8,632 bases of DNA from an uncultured Oscillospiraceae bacterium (GCA_959596515.1 CAUFXR010000097.1:1-8632), one strand, 5' to 3'; counted from the first letter of the stretch, positions 1-7,255 are shown. A program made the numbers and translations. Notes: a model not told the origin generated them from the sequence alone.

Positions 1-581
1 GGCACCAAAATCGAGGTGGCGCCTACGGCGATACCGGTCAGCAAAGCGATATCCCCGCACCTTCTGCCCATCACCTCTACCACGCTGCAGCGGTCATGAG
101 ACTGAGCGGTATCGCGAATTCTATCCACCATTTCCATGGCGGTATTCATGGCGGTGTCAAAGCCTATGGTGTATTCGCTGCATTGGATATCGTTATCAAT
201 GGTACCGGGAATGCCTACACAGGGGATTCCCGCATTGGTCAGGTCTCTGGCGCCGCGGAAAGAGCCGTCGCCGCCGATGACCACAACGCCGCCGATCCCC
301 AGATCACGGCAGGTATCCGCCGCCTTCTGCACGCCTGCCGGAGTATTGAATTCCGGGCTGCGGGCAGTAAACAGGGTCGTACCACCCCGATGAATAATAT
401 CAGAAACGCTGCGGAGATTCATTTCAAAAACATCCCCGCTGATTAAACCGTTATAGCCTCTGCGTACGCCGATGACCCTGATTCCGTTAGAAATGGCGGT
501 TCTGGCAACGGCACGCACCGCCGCGTTCATGCCGGGAGCATCCCCACCACTGGTCAATACGGCTATGGAATTCATACTCAT
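1..581 (-). CDS. pfkA: 6-phosphofructokinase PfkA, ATP-dependent (N-terminal 193 codons, cut by window edge)
   Basis: This cytoplasmic glycolytic enzyme phosphorylates fructose 6-phosphate to fructose 1,6-bisphosphate. I translated the minus strand by hand; the visible part begins MSMNSIAVLTSGGDAPGMNA. It shows the N-terminal nucleotide-binding loop GGDAPGMN (residues 12-19), GGDGS (103-107), the catalytic loop PGTIDND (125-131, general base Asp129 by family analogy) and MGR (171-173). Gly106 in GGDGS and Gly126 in PGTIDND are the residues typical of ATP-dependent enzymes; pyrophosphate-dependent ones usually carry Asp and Lys there. The ATG at 581 is chosen because GGAGGG (588-593) lies 6 bases upstream; a second in-frame ATG at 575 is less well placed. 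The C-terminal part lies beyond base 1. The gene follows dnaE with a 251-bp gap containing its own promoter. dnaE-pfkA linkage is common in Firmicutes. Confidence 0.97.
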   Translation of the reverse strand, partial: MSMNSIAVLTSGGDAPGMNAAVRAVARTAISNGIRVIGVRRGYNGLISGDVFEMNLRSVSDIIHRGGTTLFTARSPEFNTPAGVQKAADTCRDLGIGGVVVIGGDGSFRGARDLTNAGIPCVGIPGTIDNDIQCSEYTIGFDTAMNTAMEMVDRIRDTAQSHDRCSVVEVMGRRCGDIALLTGIAVGATSILV

Positions 582-618
582 GATAAGCCCTCCAAATCTC
601 AAATCATTGCTCTTTCTA

Positions 619-654
619 TCAGCCGAAGGACACAAGCATTGCCGCCTTCGCTGA
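619..654 (-). promoter_or_regulatory. Leader hairpin in the pfkA 5' UTR
   Basis: In the minus-strand RNA, UCAGCGAAGG (654-645) pairs with CCUUCGGCUGA (629-619) as a 10-bp stem with one bulged G. Inside it, GCAA and UUGU can form a second short stem with one G-U pair. The structure lies between the promoter at 686-714 and the ribosome binding site at 588-593. No U-run follows, so it is not an intrinsic terminator. It may stabilise the mRNA or bind a regulator; no known riboswitch class was recognised. Confidence 0.5.
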
Positions 655-685
655 CCTATCTCTAACATCTTAACCTATCATATTT

Positions 686-714
686 ATTATAAGCAGAAAA
701 TGTTAGAGAATCAA
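686..714 (-). promoter_or_regulatory. Sigma-A-type promoter for pfkA
   Basis: Read on the minus strand, a -35 box TTGATT (714-709) and a perfect -10 box TATAAT (691-686) are separated by exactly 17 bases. Transcription would start near 679, giving a leader of roughly 98 nt. It lies in the dnaE-pfkA gap, so pfkA can be expressed independently of dnaE. I see no convincing terminator after dnaE, so readthrough from dnaE is also possible. Confidence 0.75.
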
Positions 715-832
715 CAGAGCGATATGGACAATCATCTCACAACCATGGATTTCTTTCCCATATCTTCTTATTTCTGCAAAAGGAACATATTTCCAATATT
801 TTTTTACAAAAAACTACCATATTTCAGCTGAA

Positions 833-3800
833 TCAATCAATGATGATCACATTTTTTTCTCCCAGCTGATGGCGCAGTTCCTTCAGTAGAACCGGATTAT
901 TATCCACCCATAGGCTGGTAGGAGCTTTCAAATATTTTTTCTGATCCGCATAGTAAAAATACACAGGGGTAGGCCCTTCAAAAATTTCCAGGAGCAGTAC
1001 AGCCCGCTCTTTTTCTTTGGACTGGGCCGACGGTATGCGAAGATAAAGCCCCGGCCGCTTGCTTTTCTTTTCTCCTTCCTCACCGGGTGGCGGCAGCACC
1101 TGCTCACCGATGATTTTCGGTTCCTCCTCTTCTCTGGCGCTGACTCGGCCCTTGATCTGGACTACGGAACCTTCTTTCAGCAAATGGCCGAATTCAGCAA
1201 GCACCTTAGGAAACACCAGCATCTCTATCCCGCCGTACAGATCCTCGATCTGGACAAACGCCATAGTGGAATTGTTCTTGGTGGTTTTCAGCCGGACGCT
1301 GTTAATAATACAGAGAAGGGTCACATTCGTGCCATCATGATATCGATCATACTCCCCGTGAGCCTCGGCGATTTCGCCAATCTTAGCCGCGTTGATCTTT
1401 GTCGACACCTGGGCATAGGCGGCCATAGGATGCCCGGAAAGATACATACCGGTAATCTCTTTTTCCATGGACAATAGTTCCGAAGTTGGGAACTCATCCA
1501 CATCCGGAAAAGTAATTTCATCCTTGGGAGCCTGTCCCATAGTCTCAAAAAAGCCGATCTGGCCATCCAGGTTCTGTTTCTTTTCCGCATCCAAGTTGTC
1601 CAGCACAGTCTCCGCCGCCAGCAGCATCTGCCGGCGGTTCGCCCCAAGACCGTCTAAAGCCCCGGATTTAATCAGGCTTTCCAGGGTTCTGCGGTTCATC
1701 TCTTTCCCATGAAGTCGCTTGCAAAATTGATAAAAAGAGGTGTATTTTCCATTCTGTTCCCGCTCTTCTACCAGCCGGGCGATAAAAGCCCTTCCCAGAT
1801 TCCGGATCGCCAGAAGGCCAAACCGGATAGCCCCATGGGTAACAGTAAATCCGTTCCCGCTTTCGTTTACATTAGGCGGAAGCACCTGGATGCCCATATT
1901 GGAACATTCCTCGATATAACCTGCCACCTTGTTGGCGTTGTCCAGCACGCTGGTCAGCAGAGCCGCCATAAACTCCTTAGGATAATGGTATTTCATGTAG
2001 GCGGTCTGATAACTGACCCAGGCGTAAGCGGTGGCGTGGGATTTATTAAAGGCATAGGATGCGAAGCTTTCCATTTCGGCAAAAATTTTCTCCGCGATCT
2101 CTCGGCTGACGCCTCGCCGGATGCAGCCATCCACTTCCACGGTCCCATCCTCAGCCACCAGGCCCTCGATAAAAATTTTCCGCTCTTTTTCCATCACAGA
2201 ATGTTTCTTCTTGGACATTGCCCGTCGGACGATATCAGCCCGGCCCAGAGAGTAGCCCGCCAGGGTACGGAAAATCTGCATCACCTGTTCCTGATAAACA
2301 ATACAGCCATAAGTGACATCCAAAATGCCAGCCAGCAGCGGATGCAAGTAGGTTACCCGCTCTGGATGGTGTCGGTTCTCGATATATTTGGGGATAGAAT
2401 CCATCGGTCCGGGGCGATACAGGGAAATAACGGCGATGAGATCTTCCAGTGATTGCGGCCCCAGCTGGACCAGCACGTTTTTCATACCGCCGGATTCGTA
2501 CTGAAACACGCCGTTGGTGCTGCCCTCGGACAGCATTCGGTAGACCTCCGGATCATTATCCGGCACATGAGCGATAGAAAAATCCGGTTCTCTTTTCCGG
2601 ACCATTTTTTCCGCGTCACTGAGCACCGTCAAGGTTCTCAGGCCCAAGAAATCCATTTTCAGAAGGCCAAGCTCTTCCAGGGTGGTCATGGTATACTGGG
2701 TGACCACCGCGTCATTGTTTTTCGCCAGCGGCACGTAAAAGCTGACCGGCTTTTCAGTGATGACCACCCCTGCCGCGTGGGTAGAGGCCTGACGGGGCAT
2801 CCCCTCCACTTTCCTGGCCATATCGATCAACTCCCGGGTCTGAGGGTCCGTATCATACCGGGTTTTTAGCTCCGGAGAGACCTTCAGAGCCCGCTCCAGG
2901 GTGATCCCCAGCTCCATAGGGACCATCTTGGCGATCACGTCTACCGCGGCATAGGGCATTGCCATAGCCCTTCCCACATCCCGGATGGCTCCTCTGGCCG
3001 CCATGGTACCGAACGTGATGATCTGAGCCACGTGATCAGCGCCGTATTTTCGCACCACATAGTCGATAACCTCCTGCCGCCGCTCATAGCAGAAGTCGAT
3101 GTCAAAATCGGGCATACTGACCCGCTCCGGGTTTAGAAACCGTTCAAACAGCAAATTGTATTTAATGGGGTCGATACCCGTAATACCAATACAGTATGCG
3201 GCGATGCTTCCCGCGCCGGAGCCTCTGCCTGGTCCCACCGGAATTCCCACAGATTTCGCATAACGGATAAAGTCGTGGACGATGAGATAATAATCCACAT
3301 AGCCCATGGTCTTGATGGTATTCAGCTCATATTCCAGTCGTTCCCGGATGGTTGAATCCGCATTATCACCGTAATATTTGCGAAAGCCTTCATAGCACTG
3401 ATTGCGGAAATACTCAAAATGGTCCTGTCCGTCGGGCACCTCGAAATGGGGCAGCTTGGTATTTCCAAACTCAAACTCCACGTTGCACATCTCCGCGATT
3501 TTTACCGTATTGTCACAGGCCTCCGGCACCTGGGGAAACAGGGAGCGCATCTCCTCCTCGGTTTTAAAGTAAAACTCGTCGGAGCCGAATTCCAGATTGT
3601 CATCATCCTCCAGGGTGTGATTGGTCTGAATACATAAAAGCACCTGGTGCATTTTACTGTCTTCCCTGTGAATATAGTGACAGTCGTTGGTCACCACCAG
3701 AGGGATCCCCGTCTCCTGTGACAAGGCGATAATCATAGGGGCGATCTGCTTTTGTTCCCGGATCCCATGGTCCTGAAGTTCCAAATAAAAATTGCCCTGT

Positions 3801-4300
3801 CCGAAAATCCGGTTGTACTGCAACGCTTTTTCCTTCGCCGCGTCATAATCGCCCCGCACCAGAGCCCGGGGGATATCCCCCGCTAAACAGGCGGATAGAG
3901 CAATCAAACCCTCGCTGTGCGCCGCCAGCATTTCGTCGTCCACCCTGGGCTTATTGTAAAACCCATTGATCCAGGCCTCCGATACCATAGCCGCCAGGTT
4001 TTGATAGCCGGTATTATTTTTACAAAGCAAAACCAAATGCCTATTTTCCGAATCAAACTCATGAATTTTATCCGTGTACTTTCGGGGAGACACATATACC
4101 TCACATCCGATAATGGGATGGACTCCTTTGGCTTTGGCGGCCTTATAAAAATCCACCACGCCGTACATAGAGCCGTGATCGGTAATGGCTACTGCATCCA
4201 TCCCCTGGTTTACCGCTGTGTCGATCAGTTCATTGATCCGGCAGGCGCCGTCCAGCAAACTGTACTCAGTATGCAAATGTAAATGGACAAAACCGCTCAT
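833..4300 (-). CDS. dnaE: DNA polymerase III alpha subunit DnaE
   Basis: This is the family C replicative DNA polymerase catalytic subunit, 1155 aa and complete. The N-terminal PHP domain (about 1-280) keeps all the usual metal ligands: H8 and H10 (HLHLH), D41/H42 (TDHG), E67 (GCE), H88, C138 (SACLAG), D206 and H208 (NDCHY). The polymerase core has the GPGRGSGAG loop (356-364) and the catalytic aspartates D400 and D402 (PDFDIDF) and D550 (MDFLGLRTLT). A helix-hairpin-helix region lies at about 864-886, a beta-clamp-binding QIGFF at 914-918, and an OB fold at about 992-1070. The start is the ATG at 4300, because GGAGG lies 8 bases upstream of it; the earlier in-frame ATG at 4315 overlaps that ribosome binding site. 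In Firmicutes DnaE usually works beside PolC, often extending RNA primers; PolC is not in this window. DnaE1 and DnaE3 subtypes cannot be separated by eye. Confidence 0.98.
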   Translation of the reverse strand: MSGFVHLHLHTEYSLLDGACRINELIDTAVNQGMDAVAITDHGSMYGVVDFYKAAKAKGVHPIIGCEVYVSPRKYTDKIHEFDSENRHLVLLCKNNTGYQNLAAMVSEAWINGFYNKPRVDDEMLAAHSEGLIALSACLAGDIPRALVRGDYDAAKEKALQYNRIFGQGNFYLELQDHGIREQKQIAPMIIALSQETGIPLVVTNDCHYIHREDSKMHQVLLCIQTNHTLEDDDNLEFGSDEFYFKTEEEMRSLFPQVPEACDNTVKIAEMCNVEFEFGNTKLPHFEVPDGQDHFEYFRNQCYEGFRKYYGDNADSTIRERLEYELNTIKTMGYVDYYLIVHDFIRYAKSVGIPVGPGRGSGAGSIAAYCIGITGIDPIKYNLLFERFLNPERVSMPDFDIDFCYERRQEVIDYVVRKYGADHVAQIITFGTMAARGAIRDVGRAMAMPYAAVDVIAKMVPMELGITLERALKVSPELKTRYDTDPQTRELIDMARKVEGMPRQASTHAAGVVITEKPVSFYVPLAKNNDAVVTQYTMTTLEELGLLKMDFLGLRTLTVLSDAEKMVRKREPDFSIAHVPDNDPEVYRMLSEGSTNGVFQYESGGMKNVLVQLGPQSLEDLIAVISLYRPGPMDSIPKYIENRHHPERVTYLHPLLAGILDVTYGCIVYQEQVMQIFRTLAGYSLGRADIVRRAMSKKKHSVMEKERKIFIEGLVAEDGTVEVDGCIRRGVSREIAEKIFAEMESFASYAFNKSHATAYAWVSYQTAYMKYHYPKEFMAALLTSVLDNANKVAGYIEECSNMGIQVLPPNVNESGNGFTVTHGAIRFGLLAIRNLGRAFIARLVEEREQNGKYTSFYQFCKRLHGKEMNRRTLESLIKSGALDGLGANRRQMLLAAETVLDNLDAEKKQNLDGQIGFFETMGQAPKDEITFPDVDEFPTSELLSMEKEITGMYLSGHPMAAYAQVSTKINAAKIGEIAEAHGEYDRYHDGTNVTLLCIINSVRLKTTKNNSTMAFVQIEDLYGGIEMLVFPKVLAEFGHLLKEGSVVQIKGRVSAREEEEPKIIGEQVLPPPGEEGEKKSKRPGLYLRIPSAQSKEKERAVLLLEIFEGPTPVYFYYADQKKYLKAPTSLWVDNNPVLLKELRHQLGEKNVIIID

Positions 4301-4308
4301 GATTGATT

Positions 4309-4313
4309 CCTCC
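4309..4313 (-). promoter_or_regulatory. Shine-Dalgarno site that sets the dnaE start
   Basis: The minus strand reads ATGGAGGAATCAATCATG. GGAGG is 8 bases before the second ATG (4300), which begins MSGFVHLHLH. The upstream in-frame ATG (4315-4313) shares its G with the GGAGG and has no ribosome binding site of its own. The shorter 1155-aa product is therefore favoured, and an annotation of 1160 aa would be an over-extension. Confidence 0.8.
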
Positions 4314-4325
4314 ATAGATCGAAGC

Positions 4326-4351
4326 GGGCGAGGCGTTTTTCCGCCCCGCCC
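4326..4351 (-). promoter_or_regulatory. Strong GC hairpin just upstream of the dnaE ribosome binding site
   Basis: In the minus-strand RNA, GGGCGGGGCG (4351-4342) and CGCCUCGCCC (4335-4326) form an uninterrupted 10-bp stem with one G-U pair and a GAAAAA loop. On the plus strand the same position is an A-C mismatch. The 3' foot is 12 bases from the GGAGG. No U-run follows, so it is not an intrinsic terminator for the upstream SPFH gene. A role in translation control or mRNA 5'-end stability is inference. Confidence 0.55.
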
Positions 4352-4683
4352 ATGGTTTTGACATTCTTGATGTTTTTATTTTTGTAATTCTCAATGTATC
4401 AGAATACCGCCGCACTCCTCGCCGGAAGGTCAGCGCCTGCTGAGTTTAACCCAACGTTCCTCTGGTTCATTGGCAAAAAATGTGCTCTTGCCTTCCCTGC
4501 CGATTGCCCCGCTCTCTTTTAGAAAGCCGTAAGTTTCACCTCGAACCTACCCAGGGAAACGACATCCCGCAATGAAATTTGACGCGTTTGGGGCTGCCGC
4601 GGCGCAAAAACACGGCATTTTTCCCTGCCTTTTCTCCAAAACTTTTTAGGCCGTTTTGAGAACACCCCAGATTTCTTAGGCCG
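4352..4683 (-). other. Non-coding spacer between the SPFH gene and dnaE, with several hairpins
   Basis: No credible gene is seen here. In transcription order the minus strand can form a 7-bp hairpin at 4617-4595 (TGCCGTG/CGCGGCA), a bulged 8-bp hairpin at 4560-4533 (GTTTCCCT/AGGTGAAAC) and a 7-bp hairpin at 4527-4511 (GCTTTCT/AGAGAGC). None is followed by a U-run. A 12-bp sequence TTYTTAGGCCGT (plus strand) occurs at 4643-4654 and again at 4673-4684, reaching the SPFH stop codon. I found no strong dnaE promoter; the best candidate is an extended -10-like TGATACATT at 4401-4393 with no good -35. The spacer is probably the 3' UTR of the SPFH gene plus the dnaE leader. Confidence 0.5.
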
Positions 4684-5754
4684 TCATACCGTCTGGGTAC
4701 CGCAATCCGGGCAGAATTTTCCGCTGACCATTTTCCGGCATTTCGGGCAGAATCGGTCCCCTTGCGGAGCAGTCTGATTCTCCTGTACCACCGGTTTACC
4801 ACATTCCATACAGAATTTCGCAGGAGCGGCGTACCGTTTGCCGCATCCGGTGCAGACATAAGCTCCCGCCGTCTGAGGCTGGGGCTGCTGAGCCGGCCTG
4901 GGCTGGGCCGCGCCCGCCATCTGCTGCGCCATTTGCTGGCCCATCGCCATCGCCGCGCCCATGGTAGCGAAGTTCCCGCCCCCGTTGGGATTGTCAAAGC
5001 TATCCGCCATGGAAATGGAGGCGTATTTTCCCACATCCTGTACAAAGCTCTGGGACGCCACCTTCTCCGCCATTTTTTGGACCTCCGGCGGGTAGTTGAT
5101 GCTCAAAATATTCAGGTCCGCCACACCCATACCAATGTCGCCCAGTTCCTTGTCCAGCTCAGCGCACATTTGCTTCGCCAAGCGGCGATTATTGGCTTGT
5201 AAGGACACTAAAACGTTTAGTCCCACATTCTGTTGGCCTTCCAAAATGGCTTCCGCCATGATGCCGCCAAGTTCTCCCATAATCCGTTCGGAAATATCAG
5301 ATAGGCTATAAGTGCTTTTTACACCAGCAATCTTATTGATGAACTGAACGTAATCCCTGAATTCCACGATTAAGTTGCCGTTACACCCTATCGGGATCCC
5401 TGAGGGGACCTCCTGGGTGGGGATCATGATTCTTTGGCGGGTACCCCATTTGAGCAGGAGTTCCTTGGCGTTGACAAAGTATACCTCCGCCCGCAGTCCG
5501 GTGTCCCCTCGCAGCTGGAACCACCCCTTTAAACTGCTTAAAAAAGGAGTGATATCCGTCTCTACGTCGTAGGTGCCCGGCTGCTCAAAAACGCCTTCCA
5601 GCTGGCCGCCCGCAAAAAAAATCGCACGCTGTCCGGGACGAATCACCAGCCTGGCCCCTTTCTTGATCTCCGTATTCGGCCATCTATAAAACAAAACATC
5701 GTCTCGAAACTCGTTCCATTCAATGGTATCTCTGCCCTGTCCAAACCATGCCAT
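4684..5754 (-). CDS. SPFH-domain protein with C-terminal double zinc ribbon (YdjI-like)
   Basis: A 356-aa protein. Residues about 25-245 match the SPFH (flotillin/band 7-like) family also labelled 'virion core protein-like': a segment LFYRWPNTEIKKGARLVIRPGQRAIFF, a GTYDVETDITPF turn and a helical region with ISERIMGELGGIMAEAI. A flexible Ala/Met/Gln/Pro-rich linker follows (about 255-298). Two zinc ribbons end the protein: C301/C304/C315/C318 and C336/C339/C348/C351. There is no signal peptide or membrane helix, so membrane contact would need a partner. The Bacillus subtilis relative YdjI is brought to the membrane by zinc-ribbon membrane partners in the Psp envelope-stress system. The partner here is presumably the gene at 5952-7178, 197 bp upstream. 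The start at 5754 gives MAWFGQ, typical of the family, and has an AGGA 9 bases upstream. Family assignment is firm; the stress role is inferred by analogy. Confidence 0.9.
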   Translation of the reverse strand: MAWFGQGRDTIEWNEFRDDVLFYRWPNTEIKKGARLVIRPGQRAIFFAGGQLEGVFEQPGTYDVETDITPFLSSLKGWFQLRGDTGLRAEVYFVNAKELLLKWGTRQRIMIPTQEVPSGIPIGCNGNLIVEFRDYVQFINKIAGVKSTYSLSDISERIMGELGGIMAEAILEGQQNVGLNVLVSLQANNRRLAKQMCAELDKELGDIGMGVADLNILSINYPPEVQKMAEKVASQSFVQDVGKYASISMADSFDNPNGGGNFATMGAAMAMGQQMAQQMAGAAQPRPAQQPQPQTAGAYVCTGCGKRYAAPAKFCMECGKPVVQENQTAPQGDRFCPKCRKMVSGKFCPDCGTQTV

Positions 5755-5827
5755 AAGCGATTTTCCTGCCTTTCCTTATTTGATAATTTTCCACTCTAAT
5801 GATCTGCGCGGTGATCTCACTCATCTT

Positions 5828-5856
5828 ATTTTGAAAAGCGCAAAAACGAACGTCAA
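5828..5856 (-). promoter_or_regulatory. Candidate promoter for the SPFH gene
   Basis: On the minus strand TTGACG (5856-5851, five of six consensus bases) is followed after 17 bases by CAAAAT (5833-5828, four of six). It would give a leader of about 67 nt before the ATG at 5754. This would allow SPFH expression apart from the upstream zinc-ribbon gene. The -35 box sits inside a weak inverted repeat (AAGCGC at 5877-5872 with GCGCTT at 5841-5836), so the DNA or RNA here may serve two purposes. Confidence 0.5.
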
Positions 5857-5874
5857 CAAACGTCTCAGGAAAGC

Positions 5875-5904
5875 GCTTCATAAGTCTCTGCTTCATAAGC
5901 CTCT
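5875..5904 (-). repeat. 15-bp tandem duplication in the spacer between the zinc-ribbon and SPFH genes
   Basis: On the minus strand AGAGGCTTATGAAGC is followed directly by AGAGACTTATGAAGC, 14 of 15 bases alike with one transition. A related 14-mer, AGGAAASCGCTTCA on the plus strand, occurs at 5867-5880 and again at 5941-5954, where it ends in the stop codon of the zinc-ribbon gene. The duplication has no open frame of its own. Confidence 0.7.
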
Positions 5905-5951
5905 TAGGAACTTGTCTTTACGCGCCACATGTGTTTCTTGAGGAAACCGCT

Positions 5952-7178
5952 TCAAACACCTGCGTCTGTTGTATCCCAAAACAGCCGCGCATCCTGTGAT
6001 AGGATTCCCTCCGCCTGATCGCCAGGCTTCCAATCCACCTGCTGGACCTGAACCGCCGGCGGATCGTATTCCGCCGCATAGGCATCGGTGGATTCGATAA
6101 GGAAATAAAGACCCACCAAAACCGCTATCACTGCCAAAACAGCTACGATAATCTTGGGCGCGCTGTAGGGCCGGCCACCGCTGACCCTACCAGTTTCCCC
6201 GTTTATAAGGTATTGATACAGCTTTCCTTTATGGCTGAACACAGCGTTCCACAGAGGCAGCAGCACGTGTTTATAAGTCACGTTGGAACAGGTAAATTGG
6301 ACGCTGCTGACCTGGGCCTGATCGTAGCCCATCGATAGAATCGACTCTCTCGCCTGGTTTTCCAAAGCGTTTTGGATGATCCGTTCCGCCTGTTGAAAAC
6401 CGTCGTCGGCCTTTAAGGCGTACTTTTCCGCCTGAAAACCGGATATGTACTGGGGCGAATAGGGCTTGATATCGTTGACCGTATCGTAAGGAAGCACATC
6501 GTCCAAATATTTACTGTTGCTTTTCTCACTGGCGCAAATCTGAATGTCATTGAAAAATTGTCCCACCGGACCACTGACCGGGTACCAATCGGTAGTAGTA
6601 TGGGTGTGTCCGTCCTTGTCCCGGTAAGTCCTGGTGCGTCCACCCCGACCGGTAAACCATCCATCCGCCTTGGCGTCATAAGTCCAAAAGGGAATATACA
6701 GGCCTGTAAGCCTGCCTTCCTGATAAGTTTTTTTCAGGGAATTCGGGGCAAACCACCGCTTTTTGATCCAGAGGTGAAATTTTTCCTGGGCCTCCTTTTC
6801 ATCTAACCGAAAAGGAACAATGCCTTCAGGCGGAACACCGCTTTCCTGTTTCTTCACATCCACCTGGGTAGAACCGCACATCGGGCAAACCGTGGCGGTA
6901 TCATACTGACCGAACATAATCTGGGCGCCACAGTTCTGACAGAACACACAGGAGGTTCCCTCGAAAGCCACGTTTTGGTTTTCCCGGCTCCGGTAACCGT
7001 CCAGCGGATATTCATAGATTCCCTCGTGAAGAGGGATAATCACGTCAGGAGATCCGCAGGATTCGCAGCAGTAAAGCTGCTTTTTAATGTTGTATCTTAA
7101 ATTTCCGCCGCAGTTAGGGCAGAGAAAATGCTCCGTTTGTATAGTTTTTACTTCTTCCATAGGAACGGTTTGGTGCAT
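5952..7178 (-). CDS. Membrane protein with two N-terminal zinc ribbons (YdjG-like, TFIIB-type zinc ribbon)
   Basis: A 408-aa protein. Two zinc ribbons are visible near the N-terminus: C20/C23 with C38/C41 (CPNC, CESC), and C80/C83 with C98/C101 (CQNC, CPMC). A long soluble middle contains aromatic-rich stretches such as GLYIPFWTYDAKADGWFTGRGG, seen in YdjG-type proteins. A single hydrophobic helix at about 342-361 (KIIVAVLAVIAVLVGLYFLI) is followed by a 45-residue tail. There is no N-terminal signal peptide; the likely topology is zinc ribbons in the cytoplasm and the short tail outside. The start at 7178 is supported by GGAGG (7192-7188) 9 bases upstream. It is transcribed ahead of the SPFH gene, and in Bacillus subtilis YdjG acts with the SPFH protein YdjI in the pspA-ydjGHI group. 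Here it may serve as membrane anchor for the SPFH protein; that is inference. No enzymatic motif was seen. Confidence 0.85.
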   Translation of the reverse strand: MHQTVPMEEVKTIQTEHFLCPNCGGNLRYNIKKQLYCCESCGSPDVIIPLHEGIYEYPLDGYRSRENQNVAFEGTSCVFCQNCGAQIMFGQYDTATVCPMCGSTQVDVKKQESGVPPEGIVPFRLDEKEAQEKFHLWIKKRWFAPNSLKKTYQEGRLTGLYIPFWTYDAKADGWFTGRGGRTRTYRDKDGHTHTTTDWYPVSGPVGQFFNDIQICASEKSNSKYLDDVLPYDTVNDIKPYSPQYISGFQAEKYALKADDGFQQAERIIQNALENQARESILSMGYDQAQVSSVQFTCSNVTYKHVLLPLWNAVFSHKGKLYQYLINGETGRVSGGRPYSAPKIIVAVLAVIAVLVGLYFLIESTDAYAAEYDPPAVQVQQVDWKPGDQAEGILSQDARLFWDTTDAGV

Positions 7179-7225
7179 AAGGTTCTACCTCCGGAAACAC
7201 AAAATATGACAGAACCGGCCGATTG

Positions 7226-7255
7226 CCGTTACCGTCAGATCCACGCTGAAAGCAG
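7226..7255 (-). repeat. 30-bp direct repeat, copy nearer the zinc-ribbon gene
   Basis: This copy matches the sequence at 7293-7322 in 25 of 30 positions, and all five differences are transitions. The conserved parts (plus strand) are CCGTTACC, GATC and CTGAAAGCAG. The copies start 67 bp apart. Both lie in the leader between the promoter at 7361-7389 and the ATG at 7178. Here the CTG-AAAG-CAG core can form only a 3-bp stem. Confidence 0.75.

Noticed and set aside
781..832. AT-rich stretch after dnaE with TTTTTT and AAAAAAA runs as a terminator
   Set aside because: The stems are only 4-6 A-T-rich pairs with tiny loops and no GC-rich hairpin precedes a U-run, so no terminator is called.
1709..2869. 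Long plus-strand open frames (1709-2452 and 2453-2869) inside dnaE
   Set aside because: They are antisense to the conserved DnaE core, show no recognisable domain and lack a convincing ribosome binding site; they reflect codon bias of the real gene.
4358..4388. Perfect TTGACA on the plus strand with TGTAAT downstream
   Set aside because: The spacer is 19 bases and no plus-strand gene follows. Probably chance, though an antisense transcript cannot be excluded.
4549..4622. 23-codon minus-strand frame starting MPCFCAAAAP
   Set aside because: It has only a poorly spaced GGG upstream, overlaps a hairpin and resembles nothing known; too weak to call a gene.
4536..5045. 169-aa minus-strand frame overlapping the 3' end of the SPFH gene
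   Set aside because: It lies in another frame over the zinc-ribbon coding part and its composition is Arg/Trp/Ser-rich without a domain. The SPFH reading is clearly the real one.
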